Of a DNA stretch of 64,000 bases, positions 24,656 through 35,612 are shown piece by piece. The translations under genes were made by a program, and so were the position numbers. The stretch comes from Eulemur rufifrons (Eukaryota; Chordata; Mammalia; Primates; Lemuridae): NCBI RefSeq assembly GCF_041146395.1, contig NC_091000.1, positions 16,506,501-16,570,500 on the forward strand. Reading direction: 5' to 3'. Below the pieces are notes generated by a model that was given only the letters and a program-made list of their open reading frames with translations, did not search any database and was not told the DNA's origin. The stretch's first letter is position 1. Each line of letters opens with the position of its first letter.

Positions 24656-25224
24656 TCCGTTGGATAATCCAATGGCTCCAATGATCTGTTATCTTTTCAA
24701 TTTTCTTATTGCTACCTTGGACATATCCTATTAATATGCTTCATATATTTTAAAGATGTATTAAATCTTAGTCTATCAATTAGCATCAATATATAATATA
24801 AAATGTACAAGCATAAACCTTAAGATTCTTGTGATAACAAACTACAAACCTAAGTTCAATTCTACTGGGGCTGGTCATTTTTCTATTAATATAATGGCCC
24901 CATTGAGCTGTTACTACATAGTAAGTTCAGTTTTGTCTTCTAGTTCTTGAGTGATCCTGGGCCTGTAGGATCTATTCTGCCGAACATTTCCTCAGATTGC
25001 CAACTCCTATGCCACAAAATTTTGTAAAAGGCTAAGCTTGATTACCCCGAGGAAAATGTACCGTCCCTGAGGCACTAGATCTGGTTTGTTAATTCAGTTA
25101 ATAGCAGAGTTCTTTTCTGCAAAAGACACTTTTCGTTTTGATCAGCACTTTAATTTCCAAGGTTAATACGTACAAGCTTCCCAATGTGGAGAATCAGCCT
25201 TAATTCAATACAAACATATTATTC

Positions 25225-25370
25225 ATCTCTGGATGGCAAGACTTTGGGTTATGCTACTTAATAGCTGTGTGATTTCGAGCAAATTACTTAACCTCTTAAG
25301 AACTCTGATTTTTCCCTTCTGCAAAATAGGGGTATTATGTCTGTCATGGGACTCAGCCAGAATTCAGAAC
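25225..25370 (+). mobile_element. MIR, sense
   Basis: 'ctacttaatagctgtgtgat', 'gagcaaattacttaacctct' and 'cttctgcaaaataggggtat' are the central MIR core with little wear. Confidence 0.8.
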
Positions 25371-25499
25371 CTGGAAGAAAATTCCATTTGTTTTTAATGC
25401 AACTCAGTTCTTTCCCACACTCAAATTTTCCAGTCTTTGAGAGGAAAGCCAAGGCTTTCTCCTCTCAATTGTTATGGGAAGACAATGACACTTTGATGT

Positions 25500-25690
25500 C
25501 TATGTTACAGATTTAGGTGTGAATCCTAAATGGTAACATTTACTAGCCATGGGCCTTTGGGTAATTTACTTAATCTTTTTAAGGTTTAGTTCCCTTATCT
25601 ATGAAATGGGGTAATAATATTACCTCTGTTGTAGGGTTGGAGAGATAAACATGCAAAAGGGTTAGCCTGGCACATGCTATCATTACAATT
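25500..25690 (+). mobile_element. MIR, sense
   Basis: 'gtaacatttactagccatgg', 'ttgggtaatttacttaatct', 'ttatctatgaaatggggtaa', 'tacctctgttgtagggttgg' and 'agcctggcacatgctatca' cover core and 3' end. Confidence 0.85.
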
Positions 25691-26776
25691 ATCATTACTG
25701 CGTCTCTTACCTAGCACATCTCAGGCTTGTGCTGCCTCCTCTGTTTGGACCAGAATAGTCATTGTTTTTCTGTTTTTTAATTATAATGAGGCAGAAATTA
25801 TAAGACTCAATTTCCTTTACTCTTCTTTCTTCATTAAACTCAGTGTGACGCTATTGCCCACAATGTTGGAAGCGTAATTCTTGCCGAAAAAGATGGGACT
25901 TCTTAATTAATGATTGGATCTGAACTCTGGAGGTAGATGGCTCACTTATGGGCAAATGACCAGGGGCTTTTTCTCATAGCTTGGAGCTTGGAGCCAAGCC
26001 CATGCAGACAATTGGGTAGCTTTTCCCAAAACAGAAATTATGGGCCATGGTACAGCCAACCAAAACTTTTTTTTGCCTTACATTGAGAGAGAAGTTTTCC
26101 ACCCCTGCACTTTTTGTGGAGATAAAAGCATAATTTCTAAACAAAGTGGTTTTAAGGAGTGGGCTCTGCTGAAGGTGGATGTTCTCTCTTGCTGCAGATG
26201 GGCAGACTGGCTGTGGCAGACGGTATGCATACCTTACTTAAGAACAACAGGCCGTACTTGTGATGAGTCCATCCCATTTCTCACCACAAAAAGGAGAAAT
26301 CTTTACATGTAAGTATCAGAGGGTCTTAGGTCCTTTGTAGGAGATTTTCCTGAGGGCCTCTCTTCATAATTCTTGCAAGGTTGCTCTGAAAATAACGTGT
26401 GTATGCATGTGTATAATACTTAGGAAGTGCTAGTGCCCTTCTTTATATAATTCAGCGTCCTCAGACAGGGTGATTGGAGAGAGTTTAATGGAAAAACTAT
26501 TTACAAAAGTATAAGCTGCATAAAGGGGGAGCTGTAGGGGATGGGGAAGTACCCGGAGCTAGCAAGAACTAGAAGCCCTTCTAGAAGCCCTAGAAGGGCA
26601 ATTACCACCCTTGGGCCTAAGAGGCAGGAGGAGGGAGCAGTTAACCCAGAAAGAGAGCTCGCCTTTGGTAGGAAAACGCAGCAGCTGCCCACACAGCCAG
26701 GCTCTTCCACCCTGGGGTCTGTGGTGCCCCCCAATGCTACCTCCCATTGGCCCACTGCTGCCATCTATAAAAGTCA
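25691..26776. other. Unassigned; small repeat cluster at 26569-26599
   Basis: 26455-26776 is GC-richer and may be an unrecognised old repeat. Inside it 'ctagaagccct' occurs at 26569 and 26581. 'gcccttctag' (26575-26584) pairs perfectly with 'ctagaagggc' (26590-26599) across a 5-nt loop. Frames on both strands (up to 96 codons) overlap heavily and look spurious. Confidence 0.4.
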
Positions 26777-27156
26777 GGGTATTCATTTCCTGCAGCTGCT
26801 GTACCACAAATTGGGTGGCTTAAAACAATAGAAATTTATTGTCTCACATATCTGGAGGCTAGAAGTCCAAAATCAAGGTGTCGTCATGGCCATTCTCCCT
26901 CTTAAAACTGTAGAGGAATCCTTCCTTGCCTCTCTCTGGATGCTGGTGGTTTGTCAGAAATCTTTGGCATTCCTTGGCCTGTAGATGCATCACTCCAATC
27001 CTTCATTTCAGTGTGTTTATTCTCCGTGGGGACAACCTCCTCTTAACCAGTTACAGCTGCAACAACCCTATTTCCAAATAAGGTCACATTCTGAGGTCCT
27101 TGGGAGTAGGACTTCAACATATCCTTCCTGAAGGGACACAACTGAACCCGTAACAG
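26777..27156 (-). mobile_element. MLT1-type (MaLR) LTR, antisense
   Basis: 'attcatttcctgcagctgct', 'gtggcttaaaacaatagaaa', 'tttattgtctcacatatctg', 'gaggctagaagtccaaaatc' and 'aaggtgtcg' open the reverse complement. 'ccctatttccaaataaggtc', 'acattctgaggtcctt' and 'ggacttcaacatatcc' close it at 'ccgtaacag'. The LTR is internally shortened. Confidence 0.85.
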
Positions 27157-27311
27157 TCATCCTTCCAGAGCACAGGCAGGTGGAGAAGGGTGAATATCGG
27201 ATGGGGAAGAACGAACAGAGAAGAATTAGCAAACTTTCCTTTCATCGTGTCCTCCTTGGCTCATACTCCTCAGCGACCCAAACTTTGACCTCTCTTCTTT
27301 TTAGTGAAGAA

Positions 27312-27830
27312 TTGTCTTTATTATAGTTTTTATTGAAGTATAATGTTCATACAGAACAGCACACAAACGATAAGAGCATAGCTTGAGGAATTTCTACAAC
27401 TCAAGAGACCCATGTAAGCAGCATCTTGATCAAGACACAATATTAGCCCCACAGAATACACCTCTTACTCCTATCTGGACACTACCTGCCCCCCCCAGGA
27501 CAACCATCACTCTGACTTCCAACGCCGCAGATTCACATTGCCTTTTTCCACGTCACATGAGTGGAGTCCTACAGTGGGTACTCCTTTGTGTCTGGCTGGG
27601 TTTTTTCACACAACTTTATGTTTCTAAGAGTCATTTGTGTTGTTGCATGTAGTTGTAGTTCATTCATTCTCATTCCCTTATGCGAATATACCACAATTTA
27701 TTTACCATTTTACTGTTGATGGGTACTTGGATAGGTTCCAATTGAGGGATCTGATGAATTATGTTGCTATGAATATGCTTGTACATATCTTTCCATGAAA
27801 AGCATTTGGTGATAAATGTTTATGCTCATG
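27312..27830 (-). mobile_element. Old L1 3' region, antisense
   Basis: 'ttattgaagtataatgttca', 'tacagaacagcacac', 'gtgtctggctgggttttttc', 'gtgttgttgcatgtagttgt', 'agttcattcattctcattcc' and 'ataccacaatttatttacc' are in the order of an old (L1M-type) antisense 3' UTR. No frame survives. Confidence 0.75.
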
Positions 27831-27837
27831 ACTTTTT

Positions 27838-28100
27838 GACAAACATCCTCTGGGAAGTCTTACTCACTCCCTAGTCAGAATTATTTGTGCCTCCTTGGTG
27901 TTCTCAACATGAGCACTTTCCACAATGTATGACAGTGAGTTATGGACATGTCTGTCTCTTCCCTACCTGAAAATGCCTTTGTGAGTCTGGGAGCTTTCTG
28001 GGGGCAAAGATTCTGCTTTATGTGTCTTCATATCCTAGCATGCGCCTGCTACATACTAATCAGTTTGTCGAGTGCGTGAATGGATGAATGCGCGAACGGG
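27838..28100 (+). mobile_element. L2 3' end
   Basis: 'ggaagtcttactcactccct', 'agtcagaattatttgtgcct', 'gggagctttctgggggcaaa' and 'gattctgctttatgtgtctt' lead to a worn terminus, 'gtgaatggatgaatg'. It adjoins the antisense L1 directly. Confidence 0.65.
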
Positions 28101-28459
28101 GAGAGCAGCAACACCACAAATCAGGATCACAGGATGGACTAGGGTCTGATGACAGTCAGCTCCCCTGCAGAAGGCTCACATCCTGGCGTCATCTTGTGTT
28201 GTCGTGTCCTGGTTTACACCTGCTTGCCCTTGGGGTCCTCTCACTTTAGGATTAGATGTCTCTGCAGATCTAATTTTCTCCTTTTCAGTAGTGTCCTCAC
28301 TACACGGATTCTCCTGACCATGGCCTTTGTGCACATTGGGAATTCTTCCCTATTCTTAAATATTTTAAATCTCTCTTTTTTTTCCTTTGATATTTAGACA
28401 TGGCTCAAGTTTTCTTTACCATGAAATATAGTCTTATTTTCTGAATTGATGATTTACAT

Positions 28460-28810
28460 CTATTGCTCCCATTCTATCTTCTCTCCAAACCTGCAGCTCT
28501 TTCAAAATTCTCCAAGAATTCTAAGGCCTCCACATTCTCCTGGGACTCTAGGCTCCCAACCTTGGAGTTCACCTTAGTTACTGTCTCTGGGACCTGTTGT
28601 CATCTTTTTCCTTCCTTAATCAGCTGCCTCAATTCATTCAATACTTCCCCTTTAAGGTCTTTCTTACTAATTCCATAGTCATCACAGTAATCACTGTCTA
28701 CTCACCTCACCCTTGTGTCCTTAGCAGCCTCCTAGCTGCTCTCCTTATCTCCATTCTCCCCCCCTTCAATTTATTCTTCATACACAGAATAGTTCTCATC
28801 ACTTGCCCAT
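28460..28810 (+). mobile_element. Diverged L2 fragment
   Basis: 'cccaaccttggagttcacc', 'agcctcctagctgctctcct', 'cccttcaatttattcttcat' and 'acagaatagttctcatcact' match the L2 region upstream of the 3' third, loosely. Frames of about 71 codons here are remnants or chance. Confidence 0.5.
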
Positions 28811-30199
28811 GAAATGAGAGAGGATTCGAATTGCCAATCCGATCCAGTTCAGCTCTGTCCAATCTCATTTCTCCTAACTTAGCATCACAACTACACCCCA
28901 CCCTGGTAGAACCAGCTGCCCACATCTTTTCAGCTGTGGCCATCATGTCTTTGATCATTCCTCATTTGACAAGAGCTTTGAATTTCCAGTATGAGGCAGA
29001 ACTGGATTCTAACTTGGCTTTCCAATAACAAGGTAGAGACAATCCCCAAATCCAAAACAGGAAGCGTATTTTGATAGCATTTGCTATTTTGATGGCATTA
29101 TTATCCTTAATTTACAAAACGTCTAAAACTTAGGATTCAGCTGGTCAAGCAGATATTTTGCAACCCTAAAAAGTATTAATATGTGCTAACACTGCAACCT
29201 CCGCTTCGCACACAAGCATATTCTCACAATTAGATCATGAGTTACATTTTAATCAGATCAATCATTTATAAATTATATGGGCTAAAGTGTGACAAACAGC
29301 CCTATTACTAAGTGAAGAAGTATATTGGAAATCAAGCCATTGAACAGAGCCCAAGCAGGTAATCAGTTGGTAGTAAATTCATAGCTAGTTTAACTGCTAT
29401 GTAAAATAAGACATCATTTACATTTTTGCAAAATGACTTCAGCCGTAAAAATCAAAGGTTAGAATTCAGAGTATTCTCTTTTGTCATGAATACATTTTAA
29501 TTTTACAGCAGACACTAGACTACTTTTATTGTACTATTTATGGTAGCCAATTATCTCTTTAGAAAAAGAGGTTTCATATAACCTATTTTAGGAAAAAGAG
29601 TTAAGAATCTATTTTGGCTTTTACTCTCCAGAGATTTTGCTCTTTCATTCCGTATCATAGTTATATGTTATAATCAGAGTGGGGTTTTTGTGCATGGTTT
29701 GATTCAGAGGAAGTTACTGTAATTCAGGGAGGATATTAATCTCTGCCAGTCACTAGTGTGAATATAGCTCAAGATTGGTCAATGATTCCTTTTGCTGTTT
29801 CCAGGAATAGATTAGAATAAAGCCTAGTGGGGGCAGGGCTGGCTGGGGCATCTCAGGGCCAGTAGCTTTGCTGCATGAATACCAGAAGAAAAATTCAGGA
29901 TATGCACATTTGCTATCACTTGTTTTTGTAGCCAAACATTGCTTTTTGGGTTTCTTGTCTTATCCATGAAGCCCAAGATGCTCCAGTTTTCACTGACAGT
30001 ATCAGTTTGATCCCTGACTTTATCAAAATGTCATTCTAATAATCTCCATCCTAGTTTTAGTCTAAGCTACCTAAATTCTTCCTGAATTTTCTGTCTTCAG
30101 TCTTAAGGGAGACTACATTAGAATTACAGCATAGTAGTGATGAAGGCAGCTTTGGGAAAAGAGAGCTTGGCTTTCTGAATATTAAGTTGATCTTTCACA

Positions 30200-30200
<1 letters not shown>
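28811..30200. other. Unassigned
   Basis: AT-rich sequence with no gene and no repeat I can name. Confidence 0.5.

Positions 30201-30202
<2 letters not shown>

Positions 30203-30236
<34 letters not shown>
30203..30236. repeat. (TG)17 microsatellite
   Basis: Seventeen perfect TG units, immediately upstream of old L1-like sequence. Uninterrupted dinucleotide arrays of this length are usually length-polymorphic. Confidence 0.95.
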
Positions 30237-30239
<3 letters not shown>

Positions 30240-30240
<1 letters not shown>

Positions 30241-30680
30241 GGCATATGGTCTCATATTGTGCATATTCTACAACTCACATGTTTCATTGACGTGGTGTGT
30301 ACATATTAGATCACATAGGTCGGATTTAGATTGCTAACTAGAATCTCATAATGTGAATACACCAACATTTCTTTAGTCATTCCCTTAGTGGTGACCATTG
30401 AGGGTATCTGAACGTCATTCAATGTGCCTCCCTTTGTGCAAGTATTTCTTGAGAGAAAATATCTATTAGTAGAATTTCCAGGTGATAGAACTTACATATT
30501 TTAAATTTTAATAGTTACCACCAAAATGCCACTCAGGCGCCTGTGGTGGTTTGGACTCGCTCAGCAGCACATGGGAGTCATGGGAGTGCTGTGCCCACAT
30601 CCTCATCTGCCCTTGACATTAGCAAACGTTAAAAGTTTTGCAAAACTTCTTATATATTATGTGGAATTGGCAGTTTTATA
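30240..30680 (-). mobile_element. Diverged L1-like fragment, antisense
   Basis: 'atgtgaatacaccaacattt', 'ctattagtagaatttccag', 'gttaccaccaaaatgcc' and 'cacatcctcatctgcccttg' resemble the antisense 3' part of old L1 in order. Divergence is high. Confidence 0.4.
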
Positions 30681-31011
30681 ACACTGAGTCTTCCCATGAA
30701 CACAATGTAACTCCACATTCATTTAAGTTTTATTTTATGGACTTCATTATTTTTTTATAGTTTTCTTCATAAAGACCATGGTTATTTTGGTTAGGTGTTA
30801 TTGTAGACAATTTATATTTACTGTTACTATTTTGAATGTAGTCTTTTTTCTCTATTACACTTCCTAAGTTGCTATGTGTAGAAAAGCTAATAATTTTTTC
30901 ATTGCTAATGTCCTCTTTTCAGAATCTGTCATTTTTTTCCACTTGACTTTCTACGTCAGTGAACATCTCGTATGCAGTACACTATAACTTCTGTTCAGGA
31001 CATTACATCTT

Positions 31012-31645
31012 TTTAAAAAATTTATTTATTTATCTATTTTAATTTCAGAATATTACAGGGGTACAAATGTCTAGGTTACATATATTGCCTTTGCACTACC
31101 TGAGTCAGAGCTACAAGCATGCCCATCCCCCAGACAGTGCGCACCGCACCTATTAGGTGTGAATATACCCATCCCCTCCTCCCTGCTCCCACCTGCCCGA
31201 CACCCAATGAATGTTACTTTCATATGTGCACATAAGTGTTGATCAATTAGTACCAATTTGATGGTGAGTATATGTGGTGCTTCTTTTTACATTCTTGTGA
31301 TACTAGAATGGGCTCCAGCTCCATCCAGGATAATACAAGAGGTGTTAATTCACCATTGTTTTTTATGGCTGAGTAGTACTTCATGATATACATATACCAT
31401 GTTCTATTAATCCACTCATGTATTGATGGGCACTTGGGCTTTTTCCACATCTTTGCAATTGTGAATTGTGCTGCTATGATCATTCAAGTGTAGGTGTCTT
31501 CATTATACAATGTCTTTTTTTCCTTTGGGTAGGTGCTCAGTAGTGGGATTGCTGGATCAAATGGTAGTTTTACTTTTAGTTCTTTGAGGTATCTCCATAT
31601 TACTTTCCACAGAGGTTGTAGTAGTTTGCAGTCCCATGAGTTTTC
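31012..31645 (-). mobile_element. Strepsirrhine-type L1, 5'-truncated, antisense
   Basis: It opens with T-rich 'tttatttatttatc', then 'gaatattacaggggtacaaa' and the 3' UTR, and reaches the end of ORF2. The minus-strand frame 31247-31483 encodes a worn piece of the L1 ORF2 C-terminus, with 'FTIAKMWKKPKCPS' and 'MKYYSAIKNN' visible. About 630 bp of the 3' end is present; the 5' part was never inserted or was lost. No clear target-site duplication was found. Confidence 0.9.
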
Positions 31646-34620
31646 AGATTCTTGACTCAACTGAACTTTCTATATGTGAATGTATAGTAAGTTGAAATTT
31701 TAGCTAAAGAATTGAACTATTCTTCTATACTACTGTGCAAAACTCTCCCTTCTTATTAAAAAAGTCCACTGCACTGTAACTGGCTAATTGCCTCATTACT
31801 AGTGATGATGGTATACAATATTTTTATAAGCAATACAAGTGGGAACCTTATGGCCCAGTGAGATGAAAGTTCCTATAAGGCACCATAGGTAAGTAAGCTC
31901 ACAGAAGGCCCAGCAGTGAACAACAATGTTACTAGATGAAAGACATAACATAATATCTATAAATAGAGTCCTGGGCTTTCTCAGTTATTTATAAACTCCA
32001 TATGGGATTGTGATAAAGGTCCTTCTCCACTGCTCAAATCTAAATCCCTCAAGGGCTTGTCCCTTTATTAATAACTGACATCACAGATGATGATGTGTTC
32101 TAATGTGCATTCTCTCCATGGGGAGTACTATTGTAGCCAAAATACTTCAAAAACCTCAGTGTATATTTATATTCTATAGAAGTTGTTCAATGTAAGCATG
32201 GACCTAGTTTATAGCCTGTAGCCATCATAGGTCAATCTACCAAAAGGCAATGCTTTGAAAGACAAAATTCAATTCACTGAATAGCCAATTTGCCAAAATT
32301 TACTGATTTGGCAAAAATATTTGTAATATTTGAATAGGAATTTTTGTTACTGATTATAAAACATAAAAAATTCATGCTGATATACCATTTGAAGAATTGG
32401 GAAAAAAAAACTAACTAAAAATGCTTGAAGTTTGAAGAAATAGAAAATGTTACCCAAGAAGTAGTCAAAAAAATCCTGGCACATAGGATATGCTAAAAGT
32501 TTGGTTTCAAACAAGGGGCAGTTGGAATATGTAGACTTAGAGGCAATTTGTTAAAAGACTTGCTGTGAAAATCTTACAAAGCATCTGAAGAGCCAGCAGC
32601 GTACCCAGAGGGAGTACTCTAATGGGGCAGGTGATTAGTGTGAGTAGAGAAATAAATGAGCTAGAATGTGACAGGAGAAACCGCATAACCTCAAATGTTG
32701 GGTACGAGTTGTTAAGAAAGAGTTGAAGGTTGATATGCTACCTGAGAAACTAGAAAAATATCTTTAAAATGCTGTGTTATTGGGAAAACGTAAAATGGCA
32801 TTAAATGAGATTCCTAATTACTTTATTGATTTTCCCAATTTGAAGAGTTTTGTTGTGTCATAAACCATACAGTTGGTTTTGTTTTTGTTTTCCTGAACAT
32901 TGCTACAGAGTTAGTGTAACTCAATCACAAGGATGCCCATCACTTGGCATTTATGTTGTGAGCTGCTGTAGTCAGTGAATAATGGAATTGCTGTCTGCAT
33001 TCCAGTGTGGATACTTCTCTGCAGTGGTGTGGCTCTCCTACAACCTCAGTTGTCCAATTCTGGATTCCTGGTGCTGTCAGTAAATTCCCATAGGCCCAGA
33101 TTATTTGCTGATACCTGCTACCAGAATTGCCAATGCCACTTTTCTTACTTATTGTTAGTAGTATTTATTATTGCTATATAATATTGGTAGCAGTTCCTCA
33201 TGTGTTGGGCAAACAATGGTGGAAATGTATTGGCAGCAATCTGGAAGCCCAATCCACAGAAAATGATGGGTGGCCCAGATTGGGGAAGCTACCTTGGACA
33301 CACCATGGCCACACACTAAGCAAGATGGTTGAGGGACCCATTTTCCTTACCCATCATTAACACTGTAAGAAAGAAGTCACCTCTGCAAAGCCTTTTCTTT
33401 TCAAAGTGAAAATTTTGAAACCATTTAACAAGCAAAATGGGGAAAACAAGTTGATTGCCTTTACTTCCTTCCCTAAGACTTACAGTTTATTCAAAGGGCA
33501 GAAAGCAGGGAAATGTATTTGAGGGAACATCTTCATATTGAAAGTGAGCCAAATGGTTTGAATGTTGGGAATTCTGGCAAGACAGGAAAAGGAAGTGGAT
33601 GCTGTTTCACTTCATTATGTAATATTACATAATTTTACACAATAATGTAAAACCTAAGTAACTAGTCATATCACAAAGCATAAAGCACCCCCTAACTCCC
33701 TACAGCATCTCCGATATGGCTGATGGAAAAGAAAACCAATAAATAACTTTCTTTAAAAATCCCTGGATACAAGATATATTCAGAATCTACTCTCCATTTT
33801 TATTTTGCTAGAATAAAGGAGGTGAAATTTTTTTAAATTAAAAAATGGACAGAATGATGGAATATTAGAGTGGTTTACTGAAAAAAGAAGCCAAATACAA
33901 CAATTCAGTTATTTTTGGTCCCTTAAAAGACCCCTGAGACAGGATAGATTGTAGCCTCTCTGCAGACACACCCCAGATCTGTGAGAACCTCTGCCCTTGC
34001 ATGAGAATTGTAAGAAGTACTGATCAAGGTCTGCAAATATGAGAACTGCAGACCATCAGTCTCTCCAGTGAGCTTTGTTGTCTAATTAGAGGAAAGGAAA
34101 TGAAGACATAAAAAGGCTAGGATGCTGAGAAATTTGTACAAGACGGTTACTGATAGCATCTGCCTCCATTTCTCTCTGATAGATCCCGTGGTGCCTGCCA
34201 CAGACCTTTTGCTAATTCAGAAGCACATACCTCACCCCCACCCCTCCTCTTCTCAAGATTCTCAATAACTGGATAGCATCAAGCTAGGCCTCCAACAGAG
34301 ACCTGCTGGGAAGGCAGAGTGTCCAGAGAGAGTGCAACTGAGAAACAGACTGAGCGGGCAGCTTGTGTCATGGAGTGTGGCACTGCTGGGGGATGCATAA
34401 GACCAGAGAGACTGTCATTTCCTGGGATGTGTCTTTCTGGGCTACAAGCACTTGATATTTTGATGCGTATGAAATTACCTCACAAAGAGGGGAAAGCAAT
34501 TATCTATCAGAGTAATTTCAAATAACAGCATTTTAAAACTCAGGGCAACAAAAACACAGGGTAAAGTGGATTCCATTAATGAATCACTATGGCAAACAAA
34601 GAAATGAACACACTCTTTTA
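31646..34620. other. Unassigned
   Basis: AT-rich. Frames reach 77 codons (33127-33360) and look non-coding. 32900-33360 is somewhat GC-richer without a recognisable family. Confidence 0.45.
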
Positions 34621-34624
34621 AAGT

Positions 34625-34735
34625 GATTAGAAAGTATTTATGAAATGCCTTCTATATGCCCAACACTTTAGAGATTAAGAAAGTCATGTGAAACCTGATT
34701 CCATCCCTAAAGGAGATTATAGGACTTACATTTGA
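34625..34735 (+). mobile_element. MIR/L2-like SINE fragment
   Basis: 'agtatttatgaaatgccttc', 'tatatgcccaacacttt' and 'ccatccctaaaggagattat' match a common mammalian repeat beginning 'tattgagc..ctactatgtgcc'. Similar worn pieces lie at about 60695-60795 and 63650-63735. Family name uncertain. Confidence 0.35.
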
Positions 34736-34799
34736 CTTGTTTATAAAGCATTTTAAGTATGCATAATAGGTATCTTTATGAGTGAGTGTGTTTATATGC

Positions 34800-34975
34800 A
34801 GTGGTGTGCTGGTACATCAGTTCTCCTAAGAAAACAAACAAAAAAATGCTGATGTTTAGTGTTTGTCAATTTCTGTGGTGTAAATGTTCCCACCATGACC
34901 ATCACTGAATGCAGAGTTGAGAAGAGATGTGCAGAGTTGTCTCATGAGCCAGTGTGAGGCAGCTCCAGTACACAG
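34800..34975 (+). mobile_element. hAT-type MER element (copy 1 of 2)
   Basis: 'cagtggtgtgctggtacatc', 'tctgtggtgtaaatgttccc', 'accatgaccatcactgaatg' and 'agaagagatgtgcagag' share order with 59672-59875. The start, cag-gtgtgctggtaa, is typical of a non-autonomous hAT family, which I do not name. Confidence 0.5.
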
Positions 34976-35273
34976 ATTATAGGTGTTTCAGAGGTCTGGA
35001 GCAGAGAGGCCAGCTAGTCAGACTACTATTAGGAAGGCTTTAAGGGGGGAAGGTAGGATTTAAGTAGGGGAAGATCATTGTGTCCCTGGCTTATTCCCCG
35101 TCTCTGCCCCTCCACACCCTAGCACAGCCTGTGAGTATAGTAGACACTCAGTTAAGAAATGTCTTTTGAATAACAGAAACAAATAAATGGTTAGGCTGAA
35201 AGGAATGAGATTTTTATGAGCAAAACTTTTACTGTAAAAAACAAAACCAAAGGTGGAGAGAACAAAATATAGT
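34976..35273. other. Unassigned
   Basis: Nothing recognised between the hAT-type copy and the Tigger-type MITE. Confidence 0.5.
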
Positions 35274-35612
35274 CAGTCATGAGTCACTTAATGATGGGGC
35301 CATGTTCTAAGAAATGCATTGTTCGGTGATTTAGTCATTGTGCAAACATCACAGAGTGTACTTACACAAACCTAGATGGTGTAGCCTACTACATATCTAG
35401 GCTATGTGGTGTAGCCTATTGCTCCCAGCCTACATACCTATACACCATGTTACCGTACTGAATACTGTAGGCAATTGTAACACAATGGTAAGTATTTGTC
35501 TATCTAAACATAGAAAAGGTTCCAGAAAAATATGGTATTATAATTTTAGGGGACCACTGTTGTATATGCAGTTTGTTGTTGACCAAATAATCATTATGAA
35601 GCACATGACTAT
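35274..35612 (+). mobile_element. Tigger-type MITE (possibly MER8-like)
   Basis: It starts 'cagtcatgagtcacttaatg' and ends with 'tcattatgaagcacatgact', an imperfect terminal inverted repeat. Inside, 'cctagatggtgtagcctact' is followed by a similar 'tatgtggtgtagcctattgc'. 'gtaggcaattgtaacacaat' also fits the family. About 340 bp, near full length, with no coding capacity. The 70-codon frame at 35404-35616 is part of it. Family name uncertain. Confidence 0.75.
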
